Assembly: GCA_943330745.2 (NCBI GenBank)
Contig: CALQIX020000029.1
Coordinates: forward strand, 1 to 42,332
Direction: 5' to 3'
Source: Lishizhenia tianjinensis
GTDB lineage: Bacteria; Bacteroidota; Bacteroidia; Flavobacteriales_D; Crocinitomicaceae
DNA length: 42,332 bases
Position numbers and translations under genes: made by a program. The notes beneath the pieces are model-generated. The model was not told where the DNA came from. It was given only the letters and a program-made list of their open reading frames with translations, and searched no databases. This document shows, piece by piece, positions 32,416-40,372 of this stretch; position 1 is the stretch's first letter, and each line of letters starts with the position of its first letter.

Positions 32416-34613
32416 TGAAACCATTTTATTCTTTTAATACCACAGATTACACCCCAACATCTTACAAAAGTAAGTACTTGACGGAGTACTACAACCAAGC
32501 GAGGAGTCTGTTGCGCTTGCAATTTCTGGATAAATCAATCCAGGAAATTTTATCCGAGGAAAAAAGGATTGGAAATATTGTTCAATGGCATACCTCCCTT
32601 TCTGGCGAATTCAAGAGAATTGCTGAATTTGATGAAGATACACAATCATTCTTATTTAATAAATTTTGTTTTTTACGTGATCAAATTATTACACATTTTG
32701 AAACTAAATCAAAGCAGAAAGGGGGAGAGAATGCAAGTGAATGGAAACTAATTTTTGAGGAAATATTTAATCCTACGAACATAATTATTTTTTCTAATGG
32801 GGATGACATTACAATTATTTGGGGGTGGAGCTTGCTAAATAATGAAAATTATTTACCTTTTCTTAATTATTCAAAAAAGGTAAGTTCTGAAAGCGCAATT
32901 CAAGACACCAGTCCTACTGAATCAATATCTGAAATTAAGGAAAATAGTCACGAGGATATTTCTGAAAATGAGATAAATGTGGAGGGGGGGGTAGATACTG
33001 AAAATGTAGTCGAGGATGCTCCAGAATTAGAAGACAATTCTCCAATTTTTCTAAACATCGATGAGGAAGGCAATGATTTAGAGGCTGAGATTCCAGAGGT
33101 TGTAGAAGAACCAAAGCCAACTATGGAAAAGCCTCTTCAAGAAGAGGAAAAAGAACCTGCTTCAAATTGGTTTTTTGCTTTGTTGAATTGGTTCGAATGG
33201 TTCTTTAAAAAGTTTTGGTGGTTGATTTTAATTCTACTGCTGATTCTTTTATTGCTATTATTTAAAAAATGTGGGAATTTTGGATATGCTTCAGACAATG
33301 AAACGGCTGAAACACGAAAAAAAGAGGAATTGCAAAAAATTCTTCCAAAAGAACCGAGAAAAAGACCTGTAATTGATACAACCAAAATTATTCGCGGTGA
33401 AGATAGTACTGAGATTATTGGAAATGTGGTGAATATTGCACTTAAAGACAAATCAAAGAAGTTTGAGGATTTTGTTTTAGATTTGAAAAAAGCATTTCCT
33501 TCTGCGGGTTATAAAGTTGTTTATTATGATAATGAAACTTCTAGACTTCAATTTCAGTTTCCCGATTCTCTTCAATCATCAATTAAACAAGATATCCGAA
33601 ATAAAATGAAACAATATCCCTTATTGATTTGGGATGAACAACTTTTTAGATCGAGTCGAACGTTCAATGATCCAACGCTCAGTAATAAAATTCAATCGTG
33701 GCATTTGGATGCTGTAGGCGCTCCATTAGCTTGGAATATCACAACCGGAAAAAAAGATATCATTGTTGCCATTATTGATGATGGATTTGATTTGAACCAC
33801 AAGGATTTACAAACAAATATTGTAAAACCCTATAATGTAATTACGAAGTCAAATCGTGTATATGGAAGAGCTAACACGCAAGAACATGGCACACACGTTT
33901 CGGGGCTTGCAATTGGAAAAGCAGATAATAATTTTGGAATAGTAGGTGTCGCTCCTGGATGCTCTTTTATGCCTGTTCAGATAAGCGATGGAAGTGAATT
34001 AATGTCTTCCACAGATGTGATTGATGGAGTTTTATATGCCATAAAAAATGGTGCGGATGTGATTAACATGTCTTTGGGTATGCCCGTACCACCCTTTTTT
34101 AAAGGGCGACCAGATAGCTTTATGGAAAATTGGTCTAGAACGAAAAATAAGGACATTGAAGCATTCTGGGCCGAGGTGTTTACCTATGCAAATAAGGAAA
34201 ATGTAACCATTGTACTTGCTGCTGGTAATGGCACCGAAGACGAAGGGTTTCCTGTTGCAATTGGTTATGACCCTATGAATCGTTCTAAAGAAGTAATTAA
34301 TGTTTCGGCTATTGACCAAAAGAACGGTAGGGCTACCTTCAGCAATTATGGTAAATTAAGTCATGTGAGTGCACCAGGAGTAAATGTATATAGCTCTGTT
34401 CCAGGTAATAATTTCAAAGCGATGCCGGGCACGAGTATGGCAGCTCCTATTGTTACAGGTGCCGTTGCACTTTTAAAAAGTGTAAAACCAGATTTAACGA
34501 ATGCAAAGATTAAAGAGATTTTAAGAAAAACAGGTAAAAATTCCAATGATATACGCATCGGGCCTATTATTCAGATTAATAAAGCACTAGAAGAAGTAAA
34601 AAAAATGAATTAA
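32415..34613 (+). CDS. SrfA-like domain + transmembrane helix + subtilisin-like (S8) protease
   Basis: A 732-residue fusion. Residues 1-150 are the SrfA-like domain (IVQWHTSLSGEF with Trp58; FSNGDDITIIWGWSL with Asn128 and Trp136, at the same spacing as in the gene at 29440). A Glu-rich linker (150-245) contains a G8 tract. The membrane helix lies at about 264-285. Residues 340-425 resemble an I9-type inhibitory prodomain, and 435-732 are the S8 protease with Asp455 (AIIDDGFD), His491 (EHGTHVSG), Asn605 (AAGNG) and Ser674 (GTSMAAP). All four catalytic positions are intact, so it should be an active protease on the outer face of the inner membrane, held as a zymogen. The start is the ATG at 32415. 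Confidence 0.88.
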   Translation: MKPFYSFNTTDYTPTSYKSKYLTEYYNQARSLLRLQFLDKSIQEILSEEKRIGNIVQWHTSLSGEFKRIAEFDEDTQSFLFNKFCFLRDQIITHFETKSKQKGGENASEWKLIFEEIFNPTNIIIFSNGDDITIIWGWSLLNNENYLPFLNYSKKVSSESAIQDTSPTESISEIKENSHEDISENEINVEGGVDTENVVEDAPELEDNSPIFLNIDEEGNDLEAEIPEVVEEPKPTMEKPLQEEEKEPASNWFFALLNWFEWFFKKFWWLILILLLILLLLLFKKCGNFGYASDNETAETRKKEELQKILPKEPRKRPVIDTTKIIRGEDSTEIIGNVVNIALKDKSKKFEDFVLDLKKAFPSAGYKVVYYDNETSRLQFQFPDSLQSSIKQDIRNKMKQYPLLIWDEQLFRSSRTFNDPTLSNKIQSWHLDAVGAPLAWNITTGKKDIIVAIIDDGFDLNHKDLQTNIVKPYNVITKSNRVYGRANTQEHGTHVSGLAIGKADNNFGIVGVAPGCSFMPVQISDGSELMSSTDVIDGVLYAIKNGADVINMSLGMPVPPFFKGRPDSFMENWSRTKNKDIEAFWAEVFTYANKENVTIVLAAGNGTEDEGFPVAIGYDPMNRSKEVINVSAIDQKNGRATFSNYGKLSHVSAPGVNVYSSVPGNNFKAMPGTSMAAPIVTGAVALLKSVKPDLTNAKIKEILRKTGKNSNDIRIGPIIQINKALEEVKKMN
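32984..32991 (+). repeat. G8 homopolymer, candidate phase-variation tract
   Basis: Eight consecutive G in the linker of the membrane protease gene (codons 190-193), in a strongly AT-rich gene. Loss of one G gives an immediate TAG; gain of one G gives TGA three codons later. Either change would leave only the cytoplasmic SrfA-like domain and remove the membrane helix and protease. Confidence 0.6.
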
Positions 34614-34643
34614 ATTTATAAATTTGTTATTAAATATATCATT

Positions 34644-35582
34644 ATGAGCGAAAAAAGTGAAAACAAGTTAGGCTTTCTGAAAATTGGCCTCATGTATATT
34701 GGTCTCCTACTATCCGTTGTGGCTACATTTCTTGGTACAATTCATTTCTTCAAAGGTCAGTTGGTAATGGCTCTAATTATCACATTAGTTTTAACATTAG
34801 GAATTTATTTTTTGCTGGATCAACTCATTCGTAAAAGAGCTGAATTACATAAAAACTCCACTTACAATAGAAATTTATCTCTTCTTTTGTATAGTTTGTA
34901 CCTAGCATTGGCACTTCCTTTATCATATTTTACTATTCATGGGTTTAATGTGGAGTTAAACGTAAAAAACCAAGTAAAAAACCAATATGGGAATGTGCGA
35001 GTAGAGTTAGACCAAATAAATGACGCTAGCACCAAGCAAACAAATAAGCTTATTGAGCATGTTGACATTAATTTACAAAATTTCATGGCCAATAAGAATT
35101 ATTCAAAACTTGAAACGATTTACAATTTAGACAAGGATGTCTTAAAAGGTGATGAGAAACAAATCCGTTCAAGTAAAAAAGAAGGAATAAGAAGTGACCT
35201 GAATTCAAAATTTGAAAAGATTAACCAGGAATACAAAACTTCTATTCTAAAATCATTAGAGAACATAGCAAAATGGAATTTATTCGAATTACATAATGCA
35301 ATGGCTGTTGTAGATTCTCAAATGCCTATGTTAAAAAATAAAATTGAAGCGCTTTATCTAGCTGAAGCTACAAAATATGAATTTACACCAACGATTACCT
35401 TACCCTCATCAAAAAGAGAATTTGAATTATCAAATCCGCTCCAATTGCTTTCACAAAATGGGGCTTATGCCTTGCTTTTGATCGGATTATTGCAACATTT
35501 TTTATTATTGGCACCACTGTTTCTAACAACTTCTGATAAGGTATACAAATCGCGTAAAGTTGGAGGGGGGATAGAATTATAA
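34644..35582 (+). CDS. Four-helix integral membrane protein with a central helical domain
   Basis: A 312-residue protein with three N-terminal membrane helices (about 9-30, 38-60, 73-97), a large hydrophilic, mostly helical domain (about 100-270) and a fourth helix near the C-terminus (about 282-302, GAYALLLIGLLQHFLLLAPL). With three helices first, the middle domain lies on one side only, probably the periplasm if the N-terminus is cytoplasmic. It is coded between the protease and the second GTPase with gaps of 30 and 23 bases. No known family is recognised; a channel or scaffold subunit is possible. Confidence 0.75.
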   Translation: MSEKSENKLGFLKIGLMYIGLLLSVVATFLGTIHFFKGQLVMALIITLVLTLGIYFLLDQLIRKRAELHKNSTYNRNLSLLLYSLYLALALPLSYFTIHGFNVELNVKNQVKNQYGNVRVELDQINDASTKQTNKLIEHVDINLQNFMANKNYSKLETIYNLDKDVLKGDEKQIRSSKKEGIRSDLNSKFEKINQEYKTSILKSLENIAKWNLFELHNAMAVVDSQMPMLKNKIEALYLAEATKYEFTPTITLPSSKREFELSNPLQLLSQNGAYALLLIGLLQHFLLLAPLFLTTSDKVYKSRKVGGGIEL

Positions 35583-35605
35583 ATTTTTGAATAATTATCA
35601 CTTAT

Positions 35606-36874
35606 ATGAATTTGAATGAAGAACGTTTCTTTTATGATTTGAACAGTCATGACTTAGAAACACTAATTGCAAAAATACAAACGGGGAATCCGAGTTATTC
35701 TTTGGAAAAGATGATAGAGAAGGGCTTACTTCCAGATAAAACGCAAGAAATCAGGAATCGGATGTCTCAAATTCAATCCCAAGATTTGATTCGCCAAAAA
35801 GAAGAGGAAGAAAGATTGCGCCAACTTCAAAATAATGATTTTAGAAAACAACAAATTATTGATTTCTGTAATCAAATTGCAGACAATCAAAAAGGATTAG
35901 AAGAAATAAAAATTAGTATTCTTAACGGTGTCGTTTCACTGGATGAAATGGCTCAAAACTTGAATCAAACCAGATTAACACCAGAAATTTATAATAAAAT
36001 TGGTTATTATATTTCAGGTAAAAAACAAGTTGATTTTTATTTATGGAAGGATTTACCCCCTTTATTGAGTGATCGGACTGATATTTATTTTTTTGGTCAA
36101 CCTGCATCGGGTAAATCGTGTATACTAGCCAATATGTTTAGTTATATTGATAAACAAGGCCTAATTATAGAAAATACCCATAGTTTGGTTGGAACTCAAT
36201 ATAAAAATACCATTCAGTATGAATATGATTTAGGTTATTTACCAGAAAGAACAGCTGCATCATCCGATGGGGTAAATTATATTACCTTCGAACTAACCGA
36301 TCCAATAAAACCAGAACATAAGCACCCCTTGAATTTCATTGAAATGAGCGGTGAGTTATTTGACCAAGCCTCAATGGGTGGGGTTTCTGATAATAATTTA
36401 AATGCTAAGAACTACCTAAACAATAACAATCGAAAATTGCTATTTTTTGTGGTTGATTATGATCGTCATGTTCAAAACACGTTGAATCCAGATGGGAACA
36501 CCCCTCAAGGAGCTAAAATGTTAACTATTTTGTCGCTTTTAGATCAATTTGGTACATTTAAACAAACAGATGGAATTTATATCCTCGTATCAAAAGCGGA
36601 TTTGTTTCCTGCAGGTGTAGATCCAGTGCAATATGCAGGTGATTTCTTAAATTCGAATTACATGTCTTTTATCAATAACTGTAAGAATATTAAGCAGAAA
36701 TATAAAAGCGAATTTGAAATTAAAGCATATCCATATTCCATTGGAAATCTGACGTTAAAATCGACATATGTATATGAACGAGATTATACTTGGGCGAAGA
36801 AAATGATTGAGGAAATTGTTGCTAAGGCATTTAGCAATAAGCCAAAGGGTGGGATTTTTAGTTTCTTTAGATAA
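35606..36874 (+). CDS. P-loop GTPase with N-terminal helical domain
   Basis: A 422-residue protein. The first 120 residues are charged and helical (RQKEEEERLRQLQNND). The GTPase part has G1 FFGQPASGKSC (164-171), a long switch region with GYLPERTAASSDGVNYITFE, a G3-region strand HPLNFIEMSGELFD, and G4-like ILVSKADLFPAG (Lys330, Asp332). It lacks the D-x-x-G of classical GTPases at G3 (here E-M-S-G). The layout recalls TRAFAC-type GTPases found in predicted conflict systems, but I cannot name the family. It is soluble and smaller than SrfC, so the operon encodes two different GTPases. The next gene starts 9 bases later. Confidence 0.78.
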   Translation: MNLNEERFFYDLNSHDLETLIAKIQTGNPSYSLEKMIEKGLLPDKTQEIRNRMSQIQSQDLIRQKEEEERLRQLQNNDFRKQQIIDFCNQIADNQKGLEEIKISILNGVVSLDEMAQNLNQTRLTPEIYNKIGYYISGKKQVDFYLWKDLPPLLSDRTDIYFFGQPASGKSCILANMFSYIDKQGLIIENTHSLVGTQYKNTIQYEYDLGYLPERTAASSDGVNYITFELTDPIKPEHKHPLNFIEMSGELFDQASMGGVSDNNLNAKNYLNNNNRKLLFFVVDYDRHVQNTLNPDGNTPQGAKMLTILSLLDQFGTFKQTDGIYILVSKADLFPAGVDPVQYAGDFLNSNYMSFINNCKNIKQKYKSEFEIKAYPYSIGNLTLKSTYVYERDYTWAKKMIEEIVAKAFSNKPKGGIFSFFR

Positions 36875-36882
36875 AATAAATA

Positions 36883-38655
36883 ATGCAAACCAATAATTCA
36901 TTAGGATTTGTTGTTTGGGGAGTCAAAAACGGCTTTCAAAACAATTTGTTTTCACACAACTTGAGTGAATCGATACGAACAACGTTAATTGATATTCAAG
37001 AATTGTGTATGCCTCAATACAGTGATTTTTACTCTATTGAACGAATAGGGGGAGATACACTTGTTTCTCTTTATGATCCAACTATGATGGATTATTCAGG
37101 TAGTAGAAAAGCATATATCGTATTTTCAATCATTTTTCCGCAAGGAATAGCTCCTTCAGCTGATGTTTTCGAACTTTTAGGAAGTTTTAAAAATTACTAT
37201 AAGGTGGAAAGTAATGGATTACCCAGTCAAGAGATCTTCCATAGAAAATTGATTGAATTTAATGTAAAATCTTCTACACCACCGAATTCATCAGGAGGAA
37301 CTCAAATTGGTTTTAAAAACTACGTTTCCTTCGATGAAATTAAAGAGGTTTTCACAGATTTAGATATTTTAGATTACCGTAAAATCTATTTCTTCGATCG
37401 GCCAAATAGTTATGTAACCAGTAATCCAAATTTTGTTGCAGTCACATCCTTAGAGAGAAAATATACCGTTCAAATTCAGAATTATAATGCGCACGATTAT
37501 CAAATTTCTATAAACGGAATAACTGCTACTTCATCTCTTGTTAGGCAGGTAGCACAGGGAAAAGTTGAAATAACTGACCTGAATAAAATAGATAAAATTG
37601 AAATTAAAAGGGGAGGAGCACAGTTAATTGAATCCTTTTATGTTCGAGACAGACAACATGTTACTCTTCCATTGCCTAAAGTAGATCATCCAAGTTATTT
37701 TACCATTCGAAATTTTGATCCTTCTCGGTATCGGGTGATGGTCAATAAACAAGAACAGCCAACTTCAGATATTATTGGTAGTGAATTAAAAGTGGCAATT
37801 TCTACGGAACATGTATTTGTAGAAATTGTTGATAAACAAACAAATGCAGTAGTACAAACTCACGATACTAGGATAAATAAAACTTATGTGATGCTGTTTC
37901 AGGGGGGCAATGTTACGAATCGCCCGCCCGTTGGTGGAGGAAATTCAGGTGGGTCATCTATTGGATTCACAGAAAAACCAAAGAAGAAATCAAAAGCTGG
38001 TTTAATTATCACCTTAAGTTCTATTGTGATTTTATCAGTAGTTGCAATAATAATTTGGAAATCAGGATTTTATAAAGATGAAGAAACACCAAAATTTGTT
38101 GATTCTACAACAAATGTTGCACCTAAAGCAGGAACGGATAACGTTATTCCTAAACCAGTAGATCCTATTGAAAATAATGGCTTGATTCAACCTGAAGGAT
38201 ATACTGTAAAAGATGCTTCGGTGGATATACTTACGGATAAGGGATTATTGCACAAAGAACGTTATTATCGATATTTTAAGGGGAAATGGGAATATTGTGA
38301 AGTTTCAAATAAAAAGATATGGAAAATCCCAACTACTAAAGATATAGCTGTTATTTTAAATAATTTCTTCAATAAAAATGAAACCAAAATTATCGATGGT
38401 GGCTCGATACCTCCAGCTCCTCAACCACCAGTTCCTCAACCACCAAAACCTCCCAAAGACCCAAATGAATGTTCGGTGAATCAAATAAAATTGAATCAAA
38501 TAAAAGCAGATGCAGGAAAGGCAAAAACATTAAATCCTCAACTTAAAAAAAAGAAGGCTGAGGAACTTCTAAACCAAGTAAATTCAATTAAAAACTCAAC
38601 TCCATGCCCATTAGATTATTCATCTGTTGAATTAGCAATCAGTAATTTGAATTAA
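36883..38655 (+). CDS. Single-pass membrane protein, putative GTPase partner
   Basis: A 590-residue protein. Residues 1-190 form an alpha/beta domain (LGFVVWGVKNGFQNNLFSHN; YIVFSIIFPQGIAPSADVFE) with no family I recognise. Residues 205-350 contain three short, similar beta units (YTVQIQNYNAHDYQISING; YFTIRNFDPSRYRVMVNKQE). A basic stretch KPKKKSKAG precedes one membrane helix (about 374-393), and the exported tail has a Pro-rich spacer (PPAPQPPVPQPPKPPK) and a helical end. Position directly after the GTPase suggests the cytoplasmic half is its partner or regulator. A G6 run lies near 37902. Function unknown. Confidence 0.7.
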   Translation: MQTNNSLGFVVWGVKNGFQNNLFSHNLSESIRTTLIDIQELCMPQYSDFYSIERIGGDTLVSLYDPTMMDYSGSRKAYIVFSIIFPQGIAPSADVFELLGSFKNYYKVESNGLPSQEIFHRKLIEFNVKSSTPPNSSGGTQIGFKNYVSFDEIKEVFTDLDILDYRKIYFFDRPNSYVTSNPNFVAVTSLERKYTVQIQNYNAHDYQISINGITATSSLVRQVAQGKVEITDLNKIDKIEIKRGGAQLIESFYVRDRQHVTLPLPKVDHPSYFTIRNFDPSRYRVMVNKQEQPTSDIIGSELKVAISTEHVFVEIVDKQTNAVVQTHDTRINKTYVMLFQGGNVTNRPPVGGGNSGGSSIGFTEKPKKKSKAGLIITLSSIVILSVVAIIIWKSGFYKDEETPKFVDSTTNVAPKAGTDNVIPKPVDPIENNGLIQPEGYTVKDASVDILTDKGLLHKERYYRYFKGKWEYCEVSNKKIWKIPTTKDIAVILNNFFNKNETKIIDGGSIPPAPQPPVPQPPKPPKDPNECSVNQIKLNQIKADAGKAKTLNPQLKKKKAEELLNQVNSIKNSTPCPLDYSSVELAISNLN

Positions 38656-38656
38656 T

Positions 38657-39412
38657 ATGAAAAAACTACTTTTTTTAACATCAATTTTTTTGGTTTCGGG
38701 ATTTTTACTCTATTTCATGATGAAAGGTGGAACCACCACGTCAGAACCTGGTAATTTAGGAAATATAAAAGATAATATTGTAGTGGCTATGGTAGATAGT
38801 GTAAAAGTGGCAGATTGGAAAAACAATGCACAATATCTTCGTATTAAGACTGAAATTGGTTTGAGAGAATCGAACGGAAAAATCAATGCTAGTGAGAAAG
38901 AATTATTGATAAGCACATTGGATATCAATTATGCCCTTTCTCTAAATAAAAAATACAATACAATTAAAGTGAATTTTACTAGTTTCCCATCCGAGTTATA
39001 TAATGAGATGATTTCTTATCAAACTAAAAATAAGGATTTACCTATTTATATAGGTGAATTGAATGCATTCAGAAGGCTGGAACAAATGGAGGGAGTAGTT
39101 AACCAATTTTTAAATGGAAGATTTAATATAGCTAAATCTAACAGTTTACGTGCTCAAATTAATGAAATTCCAATAGGGTCATTGGCAGGTAATCCATTGT
39201 GCAGTAGATTCAAAAGTTCTTATTATCAAAAAATAGGTGGTTTTCAAGGGGATGTACAAACTGTAACAGAACTAATCGATACAGCGGAAAAATATCCTGA
39301 AGAGTATTCTAGGTATAAAGAATTAGGTGATTGGAAAAATGAATCATCTGTTCTTAAATATTCTTTTTATAAAGCCTGGTTTAATAATCCAGAGAATCAA
39401 CGTTTTCTGTAA
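38657..39412 (+). CDS. Membrane-anchored or exported protein of unknown function
   Basis: A 251-residue protein with an N-terminal hydrophobic segment (KKLLFLTSIFLVSGFLLYFM, about 2-21), no clear cleavage site and no lipobox, so it is probably held by an uncleaved signal anchor with the rest in the periplasm. The remainder is mixed helical and charged (ESNGKINASEKELLISTLD; DTAEKYPEEYSRYKELGDW) without repeats or known motifs. It follows the preceding gene by one base and is followed by a second exported protein after 18 bases. Confidence 0.7.
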   Translation: MKKLLFLTSIFLVSGFLLYFMMKGGTTTSEPGNLGNIKDNIVVAMVDSVKVADWKNNAQYLRIKTEIGLRESNGKINASEKELLISTLDINYALSLNKKYNTIKVNFTSFPSELYNEMISYQTKNKDLPIYIGELNAFRRLEQMEGVVNQFLNGRFNIAKSNSLRAQINEIPIGSLAGNPLCSRFKSSYYQKIGGFQGDVQTVTELIDTAEKYPEEYSRYKELGDWKNESSVLKYSFYKAWFNNPENQRFL

Positions 39413-39430
39413 ATTTTAATTTATTTTCTA

Positions 39431-40369
39431 ATGAAATCAATAATTGTTTTACTTTTTGTTTTTTTTATAATCAACATTAATAAAGGTATATCTCAAGTCA
39501 ACTCTTCTGATTCTTCTAAGCTAAATGATTTGCTAATAAAGATGGATGGTCTTAATGCTAAGTTTGACAAAGTATTGAATGCAAAAGATAATGAAAAACA
39601 AAAGTTAAAATATGAAAAACAGTTAGAGGAAAAGACTAAAGAAATTTCAAAATTAGCTAAAAAAATAGATGAGATTACTTTAAAAAGTAAAACAGAGCAT
39701 ACTTCAGATAGTTTGAATAAAATTGAAATTTCATCATTAAAATCCCTGCGACAGGCAAATGAAATTTCCATATCAAACTTACAAATCAAAAATAAGGAGT
39801 TGGAAGATTCTAAAATAAGTGCAGAGAAATATAAAGAATCCAAAGAGAAACAATTGGAAGAAATTAAACGAAAATTAAAAGCTACAATTGAAAATTCAAA
39901 GAAAATAGACGCAAATTATGTAAGTACGATAAAAATGTTACTAGTTAACGAAACAGATTCAAAAGATTTGCTAAACCAACTTACAGAGTTTATGGATAAT
40001 CAGAAAAAAATGATTGAAATTGATTCAATTATGCGTTTAAAAACATTTGCGGATTTTAAAATCATTAAGGAAAAAATAGAATTAATTAAAATAAATCCGA
40101 GCTTCAAAGTCCAAGTCCTGTATCAATCTAATATAAAAATGAATTTGGATAATATGATTACACTAATTGAAAAATACAAAAAATGGCACGAAGAATTAAA
40201 TGTGGAAAAAGATGATTTAAAATTCACTTTCAAATTCCAAGATAAAGTTATTAAGGATCGAAATATTCCCTCAATTAATGACTTGTTTATCAATTATCCA
40301 TGCCTAAACTATTGCATCGATAGAATTCTAGAAAACCGAAAAACCTACACTCTTCCATCAACAAACTAA
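39431..40369 (+). CDS. Exported coiled-coil protein
   Basis: A 312-residue protein with a typical signal peptide (MKSIIVLLFVFFIININKGI, then SQ as a likely cleavage point near residue 22). About 35-155 is a long coiled coil very rich in Lys and Glu (EKQLEEKTKEISKLAKKIDE; KESKEKQLEEIKRKLK). A helical C-terminal domain (about 165-312) ends with FINYPCLNYCIDRIL, holding a pair of cysteines. The product should lie in the periplasm, where the rod could span between the membranes or link the single-pass proteins of the operon. No known family recognised. The next gene starts three bases after its stop. Confidence 0.78.
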   Translation: MKSIIVLLFVFFIININKGISQVNSSDSSKLNDLLIKMDGLNAKFDKVLNAKDNEKQKLKYEKQLEEKTKEISKLAKKIDEITLKSKTEHTSDSLNKIEISSLKSLRQANEISISNLQIKNKELEDSKISAEKYKESKEKQLEEIKRKLKATIENSKKIDANYVSTIKMLLVNETDSKDLLNQLTEFMDNQKKMIEIDSIMRLKTFADFKIIKEKIELIKINPSFKVQVLYQSNIKMNLDNMITLIEKYKKWHEELNVEKDDLKFTFKFQDKVIKDRNIPSINDLFINYPCLNYCIDRILENRKTYTLPSTN

Positions 40370-40372
40370 CCC

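Noticed and set aside
35562..35574. G6 runs at the end of the four-helix gene (near 35568), in the membrane protein gene (near 37902) and near 7574 as phase-variation tracts
   Set aside because: Shorter than the G8 tract; the first lies at the C-terminus with little effect on the protein, the last is not in a gene. Not strong enough to claim.
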